Origin: Uloborus plumipes
Lineage: Eukaryota; Arthropoda; Arachnida; Araneae; Uloboridae
Direction of reading: 5' to 3'
Length of the DNA stretch: 64,000 bases
NCBI GenBank assembly: GCA_038373865.1
Contig: JAXGGA010003898.1
Location: forward strand, 1-64,000
Positions within the stretch are counted from its first letter, which is position 1; each line of letters begins with the position of its first letter. A program made the translations under genes and the position numbers. Below the pieces are notes generated by a model. The model saw only the letters and a list, made by a program, of their open reading frames with translations. It did no database searches and was not told the origin of the DNA. This document shows positions 25,648 to 36,853 of this stretch, piece after piece.

Positions 25648-26030
25648 TGCACTGCAGAAAATGAACTGCTGTTTTTACAGTATAATACTTGCAGCCGAGG
25701 TTTCAATTAATAACTGTGAAATGCACAGTAATAAGCTGTAAAACTATCAATTTTAGTTTCTTACTGTAAAGTTAGAAATTTAACAGTTTATTGCCATACA
25801 ATTTAGCTGTATTGTACTGTAAAAGCAACAGTACAGTACTGGCAGCAGAGGTTCCAGTTTAAAACTGTAAAATGCTCGGTAATAAACTGTAATATTAGCA
25901 ATTTTACAGTTTATTACTGTAAAATTAACAATTTTACAGTTTAGTACTGTAAAGTTACTAATTTTACAGTTTATTACTATAAAATTAGCTGTATTATACT
26001 GTAAAAACAACATTAATTTTTTACAGCGTA
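25648..26030 (+). mobile_element. CACTG-ended MITE, copy 3
   Basis: Forward copy at about 25650-26028. It starts CACTGCAGAAAATGAACTG and ends TTTTTTACAGCGTA, where the terminal CAGTG has decayed to CAGCG. TA follows the right end; TG precedes the left end, so one side of the duplication has probably mutated. It is internally dimeric, with the GAGGTT block at about 25697 and 25848, and carries many ATTTTACAGTTTA-TACTGTAAA units. The minus-strand 77-residue ORF across it reads repeated INCKI/NFTV peptides, a translation of the repeat. Confidence 0.85.
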
Positions 26031-26151
26031 ATCCTATGATAGTTTGGAAAGCGTTTATACAACCAATAATGCCACGACCTTAAAGTTTTGGGAGAGCAGA
26101 TATTCTGAATTTAGCCGAATGATAAGATGAGAGTATACATACATTCATATA
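26031..26151. other. Short AT-rich spacer between two mobile elements
   Basis: About 120 bp of unique-looking sequence. Nothing else seen. Confidence 0.5.
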
Positions 26152-26805
26152 TACAGGGTGTCCACTCCAATCGTGGACCAATAGCTAATTTCTAAACCGT
26201 TAGAGATAAGCATATAGTTTATTTGGGAAAAAATCTCCAAATTATGAAAGGAATTTTGTGTCTATTCAATGTTTTTCAAAAAATCAAATTTTGAAAGAGT
26301 TACGAAATTTAAATTTTTATACAGCCCCCCAGTCCTATCAATCATGTTTAGTAAAATATTCTTGACACTGTAACGTTTAAAACTAAAAAAAATCACTCTT
26401 CTACGACAAAAATTGACCGAGTTATGACGTTTTGAAAAATCAAGATTTTGCATTGTTTCATGACGTTATCGAGAGATCGCTTAAGGGACCGTATGCGAAA
26501 TCCTTCAAAATCTTGATTTTTCAAAACGTCATAACTCGGTCAATTTTTGTCGTAGAAGAGTGATTTTTTTTTAGTTTTAAACGTTACAGTGTCAAGAATG
26601 TTTTACTAAACATGATTGATAGGACTGGGGGGCTGTATAAAAATTTAAATTTCGTAACTCTTTCAAAATTTGATTTTTTGAAAAACATTGAATAGACACA
26701 AAATTCCTTTCATAATTTGGAGATGTTTTCCCAAATAAACTATATGCTTATCTCTAACGGTTTAGAAATTAGCCATTGGTCCACGATTGGAGTGGACACC
26801 CTGTA
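26152..26805. mobile_element. 650-bp foldback MITE with arms of about 297 bp
   Basis: A near-perfect inverted repeat. The left arm is 26154-26450 and begins CAGGGTGTCCACTCCAATCG; the right arm is 26506-26803 and ends in the exact reverse complement. Only a 55-bp loop separates them. TA flanks both sides (26152-26153 and 26804-26805). The arms differ at only a handful of places that I can see, for example GACCAATAG versus GACCAATGG and AATATTC versus AACATTC. There is no transposase. TA duplication plus long inverted ends point to a Tc1/mariner-type or related parent, which is inferred. A transcript across it would fold into a long double-stranded RNA. Confidence 0.93.
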
Positions 26806-28050
26806 TAATGAAAACGGACATTAGTGCAATTAAAAATAGCAGTTTTGTCCCCAAATTTCCCGACTAGTGAGATAAATGTGCCGAGTAAAGAAAATTTTAG
26901 GCCGGTCACGGTGACCTCCCGTGGCCTCCATTTTGGCGCTGTATACTCGAAGGTTTTAGTTCTTTCACTAAAAACAGTGTGGTGTACTTTAAAACCTTAC
27001 GACGTGACGCAAGTTATCATTTAGTTTTAGGAGAACAGCTCTAATCTTCATATTTCCTTATATTTTTCATTTAACATGTATTTCTTGCCTTTTTGTTTGT
27101 AATATAAATTAATATAATAATTTAACAACGTTTTAATTGGAATACATTTAGTATCCAATCGAAAAATAATTTATAATCACGCACATAGATGTTTAAAATT
27201 TATACCAAGGCGTCAGAATGCTCCTTGATATTTTTAGACGAGTGAAATATAAAAAACAATGAAGACAGTAATATTGATCAATTCTATGTAAAAATAAACT
27301 GTTTTAGAGGATGAAATAGGAGAACGTGAAAAAAAAGTTCGTCTAAATATTTGAAATGTATTTCCAATTTTCGTGAAACAGGCTTGTAGAATAACTTTAA
27401 AATATCTCCGAGAGACATTGCTGTTTTTTGTTTTTGTTTTTTTTTTCCTTTTAAGTACTAGAGATGAAATACTTTTTGAAGATTTTTCAAAAGCGTGAAA
27501 TTCATTTTGTTAGAGTAAAATAATATCGATCAATTCCACTAACAAAATTAAAAAAAAAAAAAAAAAAAAACTTTCTAAGGCTGCTTGAGAGGGTGATTTT
27601 GTGCTATTATGGCTTTTACTTTTTAGAATTTTTAAATTTTACATAAAAAGCAAAAAAAAAAAAAAAAAAGCGAAATATTTTTCAAATTCCGCATGAATTT
27701 ATCTCTTTTTTCAGAATGTTTTATTTTTATTTATTTATTTATTTTTTATTTTATTTTTTTATTTATTTTTTTTTTTTTTTGTTCACATAGACACAATGCA
27801 AAGCGTGAAAATACGCTCGTCCAATTTTGAGGAATATTTTCCAAATTTCAGTTCGTGAAAAACGCTTTTAGAGGCGTCAAAATTTTGTCTGTGTACAACA
27901 TATTTTGCTACTCTGCATCATTTATGGGGTGATAGAATCTACAAATTCAAAAAAGAAGGAATGTTCAACAGAAAAATGCAGCCGACTTATTTTCCCCTGA
28001 TGAAATATTTTATTTATTTATTTTTTAGTTGATCCTCCTTTCCTTTTATT
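26806..28050. other. Non-coding AT-rich DNA with homopolymers
   Basis: It contains A runs near 27551-27571 and 27651-27669 and a TTTA/T-rich simple stretch at about 27720-27780. No gene recognised. Confidence 0.55.
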
Positions 28051-28560
28051 TCCCCCGCCGATGGAAATCCCCGCCGTGACCGGGCGAAAGCGAAAAGGCA
28101 TCTTCGGCATGGATCGGGCCTCACGAATCGGTTGTTGTCGGAATCCGAGGCACTGGGTCAAATCGGGTGGGCGGCTATTTTTCGGCGCTTTATCGAACGA
28201 AACTCATCGTGAATGGACCGTCTCTATCTATCCGTTTTTAAATGCTCACGACACACAATGCACAATACGATCGGGTTTATTAGAGCACGGCAGGGAGAGA
28301 AAAAAATGTAAACACAAAATGAGAGTGAAAGTAGAAGTAGCGAAAGGGATGATTGGGAACTCGACCTCCAAACACAATTTTTTTTTCTACCAGCGATTCC
28401 CGTGGGTTATGAATGCGCACGGATGAAGAAAAAAATGCAAATAAACAAACAAAACGAGGATTTTCGCGATGATATCGATGAATTGTTCGCTGAAAGGGAG
28501 TTCATGTAAGCGAAAGTTACGTTGGCGTTCGCGGGCGTTTCACTGGAAAGCTACTTTGAT
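28051..28560. other. GC-balanced island, candidate regulatory DNA
   Basis: CpG-containing sequence. A 121-codon ORF at 28061-28426 is open but has no recognisable domain, and it ends in a region that turns A- and T-rich. It could be an exon of an unknown gene, but no splice or family evidence supports that. Confidence 0.42.
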
Positions 28561-29739
28561 CGCCTATAAACTTTACTATTTTTTTTTCTTTTTTTTTATT
28601 ATCATTGAAGCTGTATGTACGTGCATTGGAATTCATATGCCTGGCTGCAATGGAATTGTCCCCGTTCTCTCGTTTTGTGTGTGCTATTTCTAAAGAATTG
28701 ACCCGATAGTAAAAAAAGGTGTTTGATTCCCTTTTGATTTACTTTACCATAAATTCGAATGATGCATAAAATTAACTTCGAAACGAACTGTGTGCGTTTG
28801 TTCGAACGATACTCAAATTTTTTTGACTTTTTTTTTTTCAAATTTCTAACAAAATTGTAAAACAAAGATTCTTTTATTTATTTCGCTGTTGAAATTTTGT
28901 CGAAGCAATGCTAAAATTAAATGACTCAGAAAATTAACTTCAAAACTGACTGCCTGATGGCATTCGAGCAAAGCTCAACAGAAAAAAAAACCTTTCAAGA
29001 ATGTTCCTCAACCATAGAACAGCTTTATTTATTCATTTCTTTTCTTTTAATTTATTTTTTTATCACCCGAATTCTTGATTTCTTACTCATTTCTGTTCAA
29101 ACTCCTGCAGTCCGACCTTGAACTTGTCTTTTTTACTTAGTGGTGGAATTCAGAATGTGTGATTCAATGACGTAAGTCTTCTTTTTTTCCCTCTCAACCT
29201 GCAACACGCATACGTGGTTCACTTATATTTCTAAACGTAAACACACAGTCCTTTGCAAAGAAAAAGTATCTTAGTTTTATAAACACTAATATCGCTTTCG
29301 GTAAAAATTCAACCAATTGTATTTAGCGGCTCTGTGTTTTTGAATTTCTGCCCGACAGGTTTGCGTTCTACTTTGAGGAATAGCACGATTATCTTTCTTT
29401 TTACTTTAAAATGAAAGCATACGTTTTTACTCCTCTAATAATAGCGTAGTTGTAATCGCACAACACTTAACCTTCTGTTACCGTTTCCAATCTAAAGTAG
29501 GTAAATATAATAAAGTATCTCTTAAAACTATATTGTAGCTGTGATGGGAGTGAAATCATGTAGAAGAAATGCTGTGTGAATATAGGAAACATTTCTTGAC
29601 ATTCACAACAATGACATAAAACGAATTAGGGGAGTGTTAAGAAGTTTAATTTCATGTGTTCTAACTGATGGTCTCTGTTTGTTTAAAAACTAGAGAATTC
29701 ATGAGGAATTAAAAAAATATTTCGCTAAAACATTTTGCT
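28561..29739. other. Non-coding AT-rich DNA
   Basis: T-rich background. No gene or element recognised. Confidence 0.55.
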
Positions 29740-30295
29740 ATTATTTTTAAGCACAGAATGCCAATCTCTAAACCAAAATCATGTATATGCTTTTTTTTTG
29801 TTTTTTTGTTCTTTGCAATGTAAAATGATCTTTATGATTTTCTCCTGTTTCTATCACTCCTTCAAAATAAATTCACTCCTTTCAAAAAAAAAATCAATGA
29901 GGTTTTTTTTTTAAAAATACAGATGTCAATTTCTAAACCAAAATCGTGAACATGCTTTTATTCGATGACATCCTTCATATCATGTTTAGAAGTTTTTTTT
30001 TCTTTGTAATGTAAATTGATCCTTATGATTTTCCCCTGTTTCTCTCACTAATTCTAAATAAATTCACTCCTTTGAAAAAAAAATCAATGATATTTTTTTA
30101 AAATACAGAAAGTCACATTCTTAACCAAAATCGTGAATATCTTTCGATGACATCCTTCATATCATCTTTATAAGTTTTTCTTTTTTTTCTCTCTATAATG
30201 TAGAATTAATCCTTATTTTGAGTTTCCCTGCTTCCACCACTCCTTCAAAATTAATTTCACTCCTTAAAAAATCAAAAAATATTTTTACTCCTTGA
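29740..30295 (+). repeat. Three-unit tandem repeat, period about 165-187 bp
   Basis: The landmark 'CAAT-TCTAAACCAAAATC' recurs at about 29762 and 29927, and in a more diverged form at about 30114. Each unit then has a T run, a 'GTAATGTA-A-TGATC-TTATG' block, a 'CCCTGTTTC' block and 'AATTCACTCCTTTGAAAAAA'. Units 2 and 3 share an inserted 'GATGACATCCTTCATATCAT' that unit 1 lacks. Confidence 0.87.
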
Positions 30296-31250
30296 AAAAA
30301 AAAGCAGTGCTCTGCACATGTCTATTTATTTCTCAACTGTGCGTTTCACGAGCAGCCTTTTGACATGCGCTTGTGGCCCCCATAGTTGGAGTTTAACGAA
30401 TGTAAACAAACATGGAGGAGGAGGAAGCGCCCGGAAAGTGTTTTTGTCTCCTTTCGTCAACATAACCAAGAGTTATTCGTTTCTGAGCATACACATCCAG
30501 GAGGAAGTGCGACCTCTTTGGCCGTTGACACTGGAAGTTGTCCTCTGTTATCCTTTGACAGTGGCCTGCACCTGACAGGGGCGTGCGGACTTAGGAAACG
30601 GAACGCTAGCGCCACTTGACACACATAACTCGGTCCCGAACACTTTCACTGCGCTTTGTAGAGCGTGGAAGATTTAGAAGAACGAACTGCGAAGTTGGTG
30701 GAGGGAATCCGACCTGTTGCTCGGAGAATGGAAGGTGGTGTTCCGAGGGTCCCCTCTTGTTTATGGCCGATTGCGAGGGCGGGCCCGGGGGCAGCCGAGG
30801 GTGACACCGAAGAATAGAATCGGAAAACGGTTCGAATTGAGGGTAAAAGTCGCCTTTTATGCATTTTTTCGCCTTCTTCTCCGACCATTCTTCTTTTCTT
30901 GGAGAAAGGTGACCATTAGGAGGGTGTGGCGTATCCGGATTGGGTTTACGCTTGGAGTGATTTCTATTGATATCGGTTCCTTGACACCGGAGGAGAAAGG
31001 ATTACTTTCTTTGCACAAGTCACTTCGCATTGTTATTAATATCGAGAGTTTGAAAGAAAATGAGAGGTAAAATGCCTCATTCCCGCTCATTTGCGACAAA
31101 AGCACGCTTGTTCTGCTGGAGTAACATGTTTAGTTCTTTATTGGCTCGATTGCGCAAGAGTTTTATGACTTCACAGGTTGCTTCTGCTGCTGAGTTTTTC
31201 CGCGTTTCCTCTTCTCGTAGTCAAATTTGTGTAAAGCGTCAATAAAAAAA
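30296..31250. other. Large GC-balanced island, about 900 bp
   Basis: The longest balanced-composition island in the window, with CpGs throughout (about 30310-31240). ORFs of 60-117 codons are open in at least four frames on both strands, and none has a recognisable family. A promoter/first-exon region or an enhancer are both possible. I see no TATA box or other diagnostic core element. Confidence 0.42.
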
Positions 31251-31332
31251 GGAGTCAACATTTGCTTTTTTTTAAATTGTTTTTTTTTTTAAGAGAGCGA
31301 GAAACATTTTTGAGATTTTTTTTCTTTCTTTG

Positions 31333-31369
<37 letters not shown>

Positions 31370-33880
31370 ATATTTGACGAGAAAAGTAATATACGAAGTC
31401 GTTAATGGATTATTAAAGGAATTAGACTTGATTTCTTTCGTACACTTGATAATCAAATTAGGGTAGCTATGCCACAAAATGAACATTGCCAGGTGAATAA
31501 ACGATTTTAAATTTAATTTTTATAAAAAGGTTTCAAAATTTTTTCTTAGATGAAGTCACAACAGTAATTTTTGTCTGCACAATTCTGAAAAAGAAACAGA
31601 ATATTGTTGGTACACTTGTCTCATTTTCTGAGTTGCTGCTTTTTTTTTTCGTTTAAACTCCCAAAAAAATCTGAAGGAGAACCATTATTAGAACCAGTTT
31701 TTTCTTAATAATTACGCATACTATCAATAAAAATAATTCATGTCATGAACTAAATTCTACTGATTTTAACAATTGAATTCTGGAAAATGAAATACTGTTT
31801 AGGCATTCGCTAACCAGACTACCCTACTAATATAAATGGTCTAATATTGGTGTTGTGCTGAGATGCTGTTCCGAGTTTATTACAATCTCTACGAACGTAT
31901 CAAGTGCCTTGATAAGACTTCGCGACACGAGGAATTCTTAATAAACTCTGTTGTCAAGCTCCCTTCGTCGACTTTTTTTGCTTCGACCGCAAACACTATA
32001 TTGAACTCCATAAATAAAGCAACACATCAGGTTCATTGCTTACACAGAGACATCGGCGCGTGTTTCCCCCACGTAGATGACTTCCTTTAAAAATCTGAAC
32101 TTTTTAAATTAAAAGAACGGATGAAAAAAAAGAAACCTACCACGCGAAATATTTTTTGCCATCTTTTACACACGGATATACAAACTCATACATCATGGGA
32201 CCGAAGTATTTCCACATGTTACATTTCGGGGTCCCCCTTTTAGCCGGAAATAATTACTCTTTCTCGCTGGGATGATATTTTTTCTAGCCCTTTCCCCGGT
32301 CTCTGCCTATTTCCACATTTTCTTTAGTTTGTTCCTCCGCAAACTTTTCTTAATGTTTGTTCAGCGTTGGTTTTAAATTATAACCCCCGAGGGGGAGGGT
32401 GGCATCAGCAATGAAACACGAGATATGGCGGACGGAAACGGGTATGTCATTGATTGGACACTGCCATCTATCGGCGGTTTTGTGTATGACTGCCGAGACT
32501 TTTTAATTTTGCTGGCTCAAAAACCTTGTTTGCAGTGCGTTTGTATTTGCTTTTTGACGAGGACGAATATCACCGGGCTAATAAAAGGAGAAAAAAGAAC
32601 ATAATAAAGCAGGGAAAAAATATATATTCAGTCTAAAAAACAAGTCTTAGGGAGTCTGTTTGTAATTAAAGTCACATTTGAACTCCTCCTTTTTTTGTAT
32701 TATTTGAGGATTTTTTTTTTAATATTATCATTTTGTTTAATTCCGGTAAATTACGTCATGTACGAACTTCCAGGATTACTATTGGAGGAAATGTCAGCCC
32801 AGAAGACAGAATGGTCAGCCTGAATGAACCGAAAAGTTAATTTGGAAGATTTAAATTAGATTTTAGAATAGTAATCAGAAGTCCCGTTTCATTTCGAGGG
32901 GCTTTTTTTTTTCTCTCCCCTTCCTCTCCCCTCTCTCACACATTCTCTTTTCTTTTATGAAAATTGCATTTTATTCTCGGGCCTTATCTGGTTTTACTTC
33001 TGCTAATACCTAATAGGTATTGAGCATTTGGGGGGAAAAAAAGAAAATAAAAAAAGATAATAGATTACTTAAGCAAAGGGACTTACAAAACAGTGAACGA
33101 AACCCTGCTGATTTAAAAAAGAGATTGAACGAAGATTGAAACTGAGTGGGAAAATTAAATTAAAGATTTCATTAAATTTTGACCGGAGGTGATCTGCCCG
33201 TTTTCATAATATATATCTTCTACTGGAAAAAATGTGTTCTTTTTTTCCTTATGTCTTACAGGTCATGATACTAAATACTGATTAGCCTCACATTTCGAAG
33301 AACCACTTGCAATTTATCTAATTATATTTCATCGAGAATAAAAATTATCTTTAGATGGAATGCGGTTTTAATTATCTTCAGAGACCTTCTGTGGGATAGT
33401 CATTTGTGTTCACAGGACATTACGGAAAAACCTGAAAATAAGGATGATCATCTCGAAAGTCGGGCGAATGGTTAATTTGATGTCTCTTAAATTTATAATC
33501 AGTTATTAACTCTTGCATTCTTTTTTTTTAGAAAGTGCACAGTTGGGTTTTAATTTTATCGAAGGTAAATAATTTGAAAGGCACTTTGTTTACGCAGCTC
33601 GGGTTGTAGCAAAAGGGTATTAAGATAGCTACATATTGGAATTCCAGAAAGACAATGCATGGTAGCAATTAAAGTAATTGAAGATGAAAGGGAAAACATA
33701 GCCCCACTCCCCGCAGTTATAAGACATAAAAACTGATCCTTTAAATTACACTCTTTTTCGAATTTTGTGCAACAAAATAATGAAATTTGAAAACATTGCA
33801 AATGTCTAGTAAAAACCACACATGTTTTCAAAAAGTCCTTTATTTATTTTTAAAAGTAATGTGAAAAAACAGAAAAGGAC
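31251..33880. other. Non-coding DNA: poly-T tract, two balanced patches, AT-rich rest
   Basis: A T run of about 24 lies at 31345-31368. Patches at about 31860-32090 and 32200-32520 are GC-balanced and include an 'ATGGCGGAC' word. The remainder is AT-rich with T runs. ORFs at 31863-32090 and 33556-33831 match nothing. Confidence 0.5.
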
Positions 33881-34031
33881 CGTTTATACGTAAAGGGACT
33901 GCATGAAAAAACGTACAAATGAAGACACGTATAAAAGGTATACGTAAATGTCAATCTGACAGGATCGATTGAAAAAACGTATGAATAATAAAAGCGTATT
34001 AAAAAAAACGTATAAATGGTGATTCACTGTA
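33881..34031 (-). repeat. Cluster of ACGTATAAA-type words, possible decayed transposon end
   Basis: About seven variants of ACGTA(T/C)AAA, in both orientations, occur within about 140 bp (33883, 33908, 33927, 33939, 33974, 33992, 34007). The cluster ends in GGTGATTCACTG followed by TA at 34030-34031. Read on the minus strand this gives TA then CAGTGAATCACC. That resembles a transposon terminus with subterminal repeats, but no clear opposite end is found. Confidence 0.4.
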
Positions 34032-34799
34032 TTTCATTAAAGTAGGACATTTGGAGAAATTTAATTCATTTCTTATTTACCGGAATAATCCGTTTGAAAG
34101 CTTACAATTATTGACCCGACCTGCTAACAGTGATAACAATAAGAATAATATTAGTTACATGCAAAGAAGAAATGAAATTAATAATAACAATAATAACAAC
34201 TGGAACCCAAAATTTTATGACCTAAAATGCCCTCAATACAGATCTTAAATTTCTTAAAGGTGTTCTAGAAAAGAGCAAGCGATTACTTTTAACTTTAAAA
34301 AAGCAGCCTCTACTAATTAAGTAAAAGAATTTGCTACTGTATAGCTTTTTTTCTTCCAACGCTTGAATATATTCTTTTTTTAGAGGAGTAGCATTCATCT
34401 TAGAGGGTCGAGAAAAACGAAAACAATAAAGATAATTTTGTCATACAATTTTTTTTTTTTAAATAAAAAAAAAATTCTTTGGATGAAATTTAAGATGGCA
34501 GGGAAAAATTTGAATACTATTTTGATTTTTAACATTTCGAAGTTTCGGCATTTGAATTTTTTTTTAAAGATAAATAAAAATAAAAACACTAAATTGAACA
34601 TTCAAAAATAATATTTTTAAAAACTTAATTGCTCCCCCCTTCGCCCCATTTTTAGAAATGGTAAATTTTTGTTTGAAATACAAAAGCTTAAAATTAAGCT
34701 CACAAATTTTTAGGTGTATCTCCAATTTTCAATGCTTGAAATGCTTATAGGGATGTTAAACTATCTCTCTCTACGTACACCTATTCACGGAGTTTAATT
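34032..34799. other. Non-coding AT-rich DNA
   Basis: Contains AAT/AAC simple sequence at about 34125-34200. The Asn-rich ORF over it is a simple-sequence translation. Confidence 0.55.
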
Positions 34800-35588
34800 G
34801 ATAAATGCGGCCGATTTTTGAAGATCACTTGTGGCAACACAACGTGGTCGGGTCGGGGTTATTAATTAAATTGGAAGCCGTTAATAGGTGCGGACCCAAT
34901 TGGTTCGAGGGGGCTTTGAACTCTTTGTTGACCTTCAGTGCGAGCCATGCGGTTACGAAAGAAACCGCTACGAGGATGGGCAGACCGCTACTTCCGTTTC
35001 TTGTTTCGCCTGCGTTGCGTCGTCATATCAGTTTTTTTTTTTTTCCTTCACTCACACCATCATCATCTGGGTTGTAACTCAATGTGAAAGCGAGGATCGA
35101 ATTAGCATAACAAACATCATTCTATATTCCTTCGATTTTTATGCTGCTCCATGTGTGCGGGAGGCTTTTTTTTTTTTTTTTCAAAATAAATAAATAAATA
35201 AACAGCTGTGATTAATCGCCTGACCCAGTTTCAAGCTCAATCGAGAGACATCTTATGATTGACTTTTTTTTTTTCTTCTCCTTTGAAAGTGACAGTCGTC
35301 ACTTAATGGCGAATACAAATAAATAAATTATCGTTCAGTTTCTGAAGAAAATGAGACCCAAATTCACATCTCATTAACATGAATTAAAGAAAAGAAATTC
35401 AGTAAACCTTCATCGATCCGGACACCACTAAACCGATTTTTGCTTAAATCCGGGCAGTCATTTAGATGTACGTACTGCATAAAAAAAGGCTGAACAGTAA
35501 AAATGTTATTTTTGCGAGTCAAATTTTGTATTTTTGCAATTTTCTTTTTTGCTGTTTTATGTTTTATTCCCTTGATTTCAAAATGCAG
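34800..35588. other. GC-balanced patch then AT-rich DNA
   Basis: About 34805-35160 is balanced and CpG-containing. Its two overlapping plus-strand ORFs have no family and end in poly-Phe from T runs. The rest is AT-rich background. Confidence 0.45.
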
Positions 35589-36105
35589 CACTGAAAAATG
35601 AATGTTATTTTTACAGTACAATACAGCTAATTTTATAGAAATTTTACAGTAATAAAGTGGGAAAATTGCTAATTTTACAGTAGTGAACTGTGAAATTGCG
35701 AGTTTACAGTAATTGACTGTAAAATTGATACACTGCAAAATATTAATGTTGTTTTTATCATATAATACATCTAATTTGTAGTAATAAACTGTGAAAATTG
35801 CTAATTTTACAGTACTAAACTAAAATTGCTAATTTTACAGTTTGTGCATTTTACAGTTTTAAACTTGAACCGCTGCTGCCAGTATTATACTGTTGTTTTT
35901 ACAGTATAATACAGCTAAATTTTACGGCAATGAACTGTAAAATTCATAATTTTACAGTAAGAAACTGAAATTGCTAGTTTTACAGTTTATTACCGTACAT
36001 TTTAGTTTTAAACGGGAACCTTTGCTGCCAGTATTACAGTTTTGTTTACAGTAATAAACTGTAAAATTGCTAATTTTACCGTAGTAAACTAAAATTGTTA
36101 GTTCA
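35589..36105 (-). mobile_element. Composite of two CACTG-ended MITE copies, reverse orientation
   Basis: Two terminal starts of the family are present in the same orientation: CACTGAAAAATGAATG at 35589 and CACTGCAAAATATTAATG at 35731, the latter directly after TA (35729-35730). The following sequence to about 36105 has the usual alternating TTTACAGT/ACTGTAAA words and the GCTGCCAGTATTA block twice (about 35872 and 36025). No CAGTG terminus closes the element, so at least one copy is truncated. It reads as one copy inserted into, or fused with, another. Confidence 0.75.
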
Positions 36106-36410
36106 CAACTACCATTTAAAAACGCCTAAATGTTCATGGTTCTTCATGGACTAAAGGTCAATATAATATGTATTTACTATATTTTTGTTTTTGTGTTCTT
36201 CCCGAATCAACGAAATCACACGAAGCGATTGATTACGGTTACAGTTACAAAAATCCTGTTCAACAGCAACTGGTTTTGTCTGAGAAAATGGAATTCCAAA
36301 AATCAGTGTAATAGCTTCGAACTGATATTAAAAACTTATAAATTGAAAAAGCATGGGGAAACTGCGCATTCAAGCGCAAGATTCTGAATCATTACGTAAA
36401 AATTTGATTT

Positions 36411-36500
36411 TCTGGCGGTGGTCCTTAATTAAGAAAGTGCCGCTTTAATTATCGGTTAATTAAAAGTGACTCAAAGTAAAACGCAGGACCACCTGACGCT
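36411..36500. promoter_or_regulatory. Candidate homeodomain-site cluster inside a short inverted repeat
   Basis: GGTGGTCCT (36417-36425) and its complement AGGACCACC (36485-36493) bracket about 59 bp. That interval holds CTTAATTAAG (36424-36433, overlapping the left arm), TTTAATTA (36444-36451) and GGTTAATTAAAAG (36454-36466). Such TAATTA words are classic homeodomain sites. The clustering is seen; the function is inferred. Confidence 0.35.
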
Positions 36501-36541
36501 CGTAAGTGGTTAGATTGGTTTAGTCTGCCAAGGTTGCGATA

Positions 36542-36853
36542 TTGCAATTTCCGAAAAAAAAATATTACAAATTTGATTCGGCTGGCTCTACCATGAATGA
36601 GAAATTGTCTCAGATAATACTCGAAGGGGAAAAAAAATCTGAATTAAAAGATTATCTGCTAGAAGATATTATAAATAAGACGCTTATAAATATGCATAAC
36701 TTTATAAAAATAGATAAAAAATTTAATTTTGAAAAAAAAATCAGGAAAGTAATTAGCTTTTTTTATAATTACATTGCGAAAATTTCAATCGAATGCGAAA
36801 TTCTTTGTTTTAACGCAGCTGTTGATCTTTTCAGCAAAATGAAACAAATATAA
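36542..36853 (+). CDS. Orphan 103-codon ORF, coding status uncertain
   Basis: An ATG-to-TAA ORF of 103 codons, rich in Lys, Ile, Asn and Glu and predicted to be largely helical. It has no signal peptide or long membrane segment and no motif I recognise. Unlike most ORFs here it is not in a CpG island, is not simple sequence and has no rival long frame. The composition looks protein-like (charged and hydrophobic residues alternate, for example LLEDIINKTLINMHNF). AT-rich DNA can also produce such ORFs by chance. It starts about 50 bp downstream of the 36.4-kb inverted repeat. No intron signals, poly-A signal or homology are evident. It could be an orphan gene, an exon, or noise. Confidence 0.2.
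   Translation: MQFPKKKYYKFDSAGSTMNEKLSQIILEGEKKSELKDYLLEDIINKTLINMHNFIKIDKKFNFEKKIRKVISFFYNYIAKISIECEILCFNAAVDLFSKMKQI

Noticed and set aside
25780..26013. 77-codon ORF with repeated INCKI/NFTV peptides
   Set aside because: It is a translation of the ACTGTAAA repeat units of a miniature element. Similar ORFs at 6126-6428, 35364-35738 and 42324-42527 have the same cause.
28061..28426. 121-codon ORF
   Set aside because: It lies in a GC-balanced island, has no family resemblance and its end is A/T-rich simple sequence.
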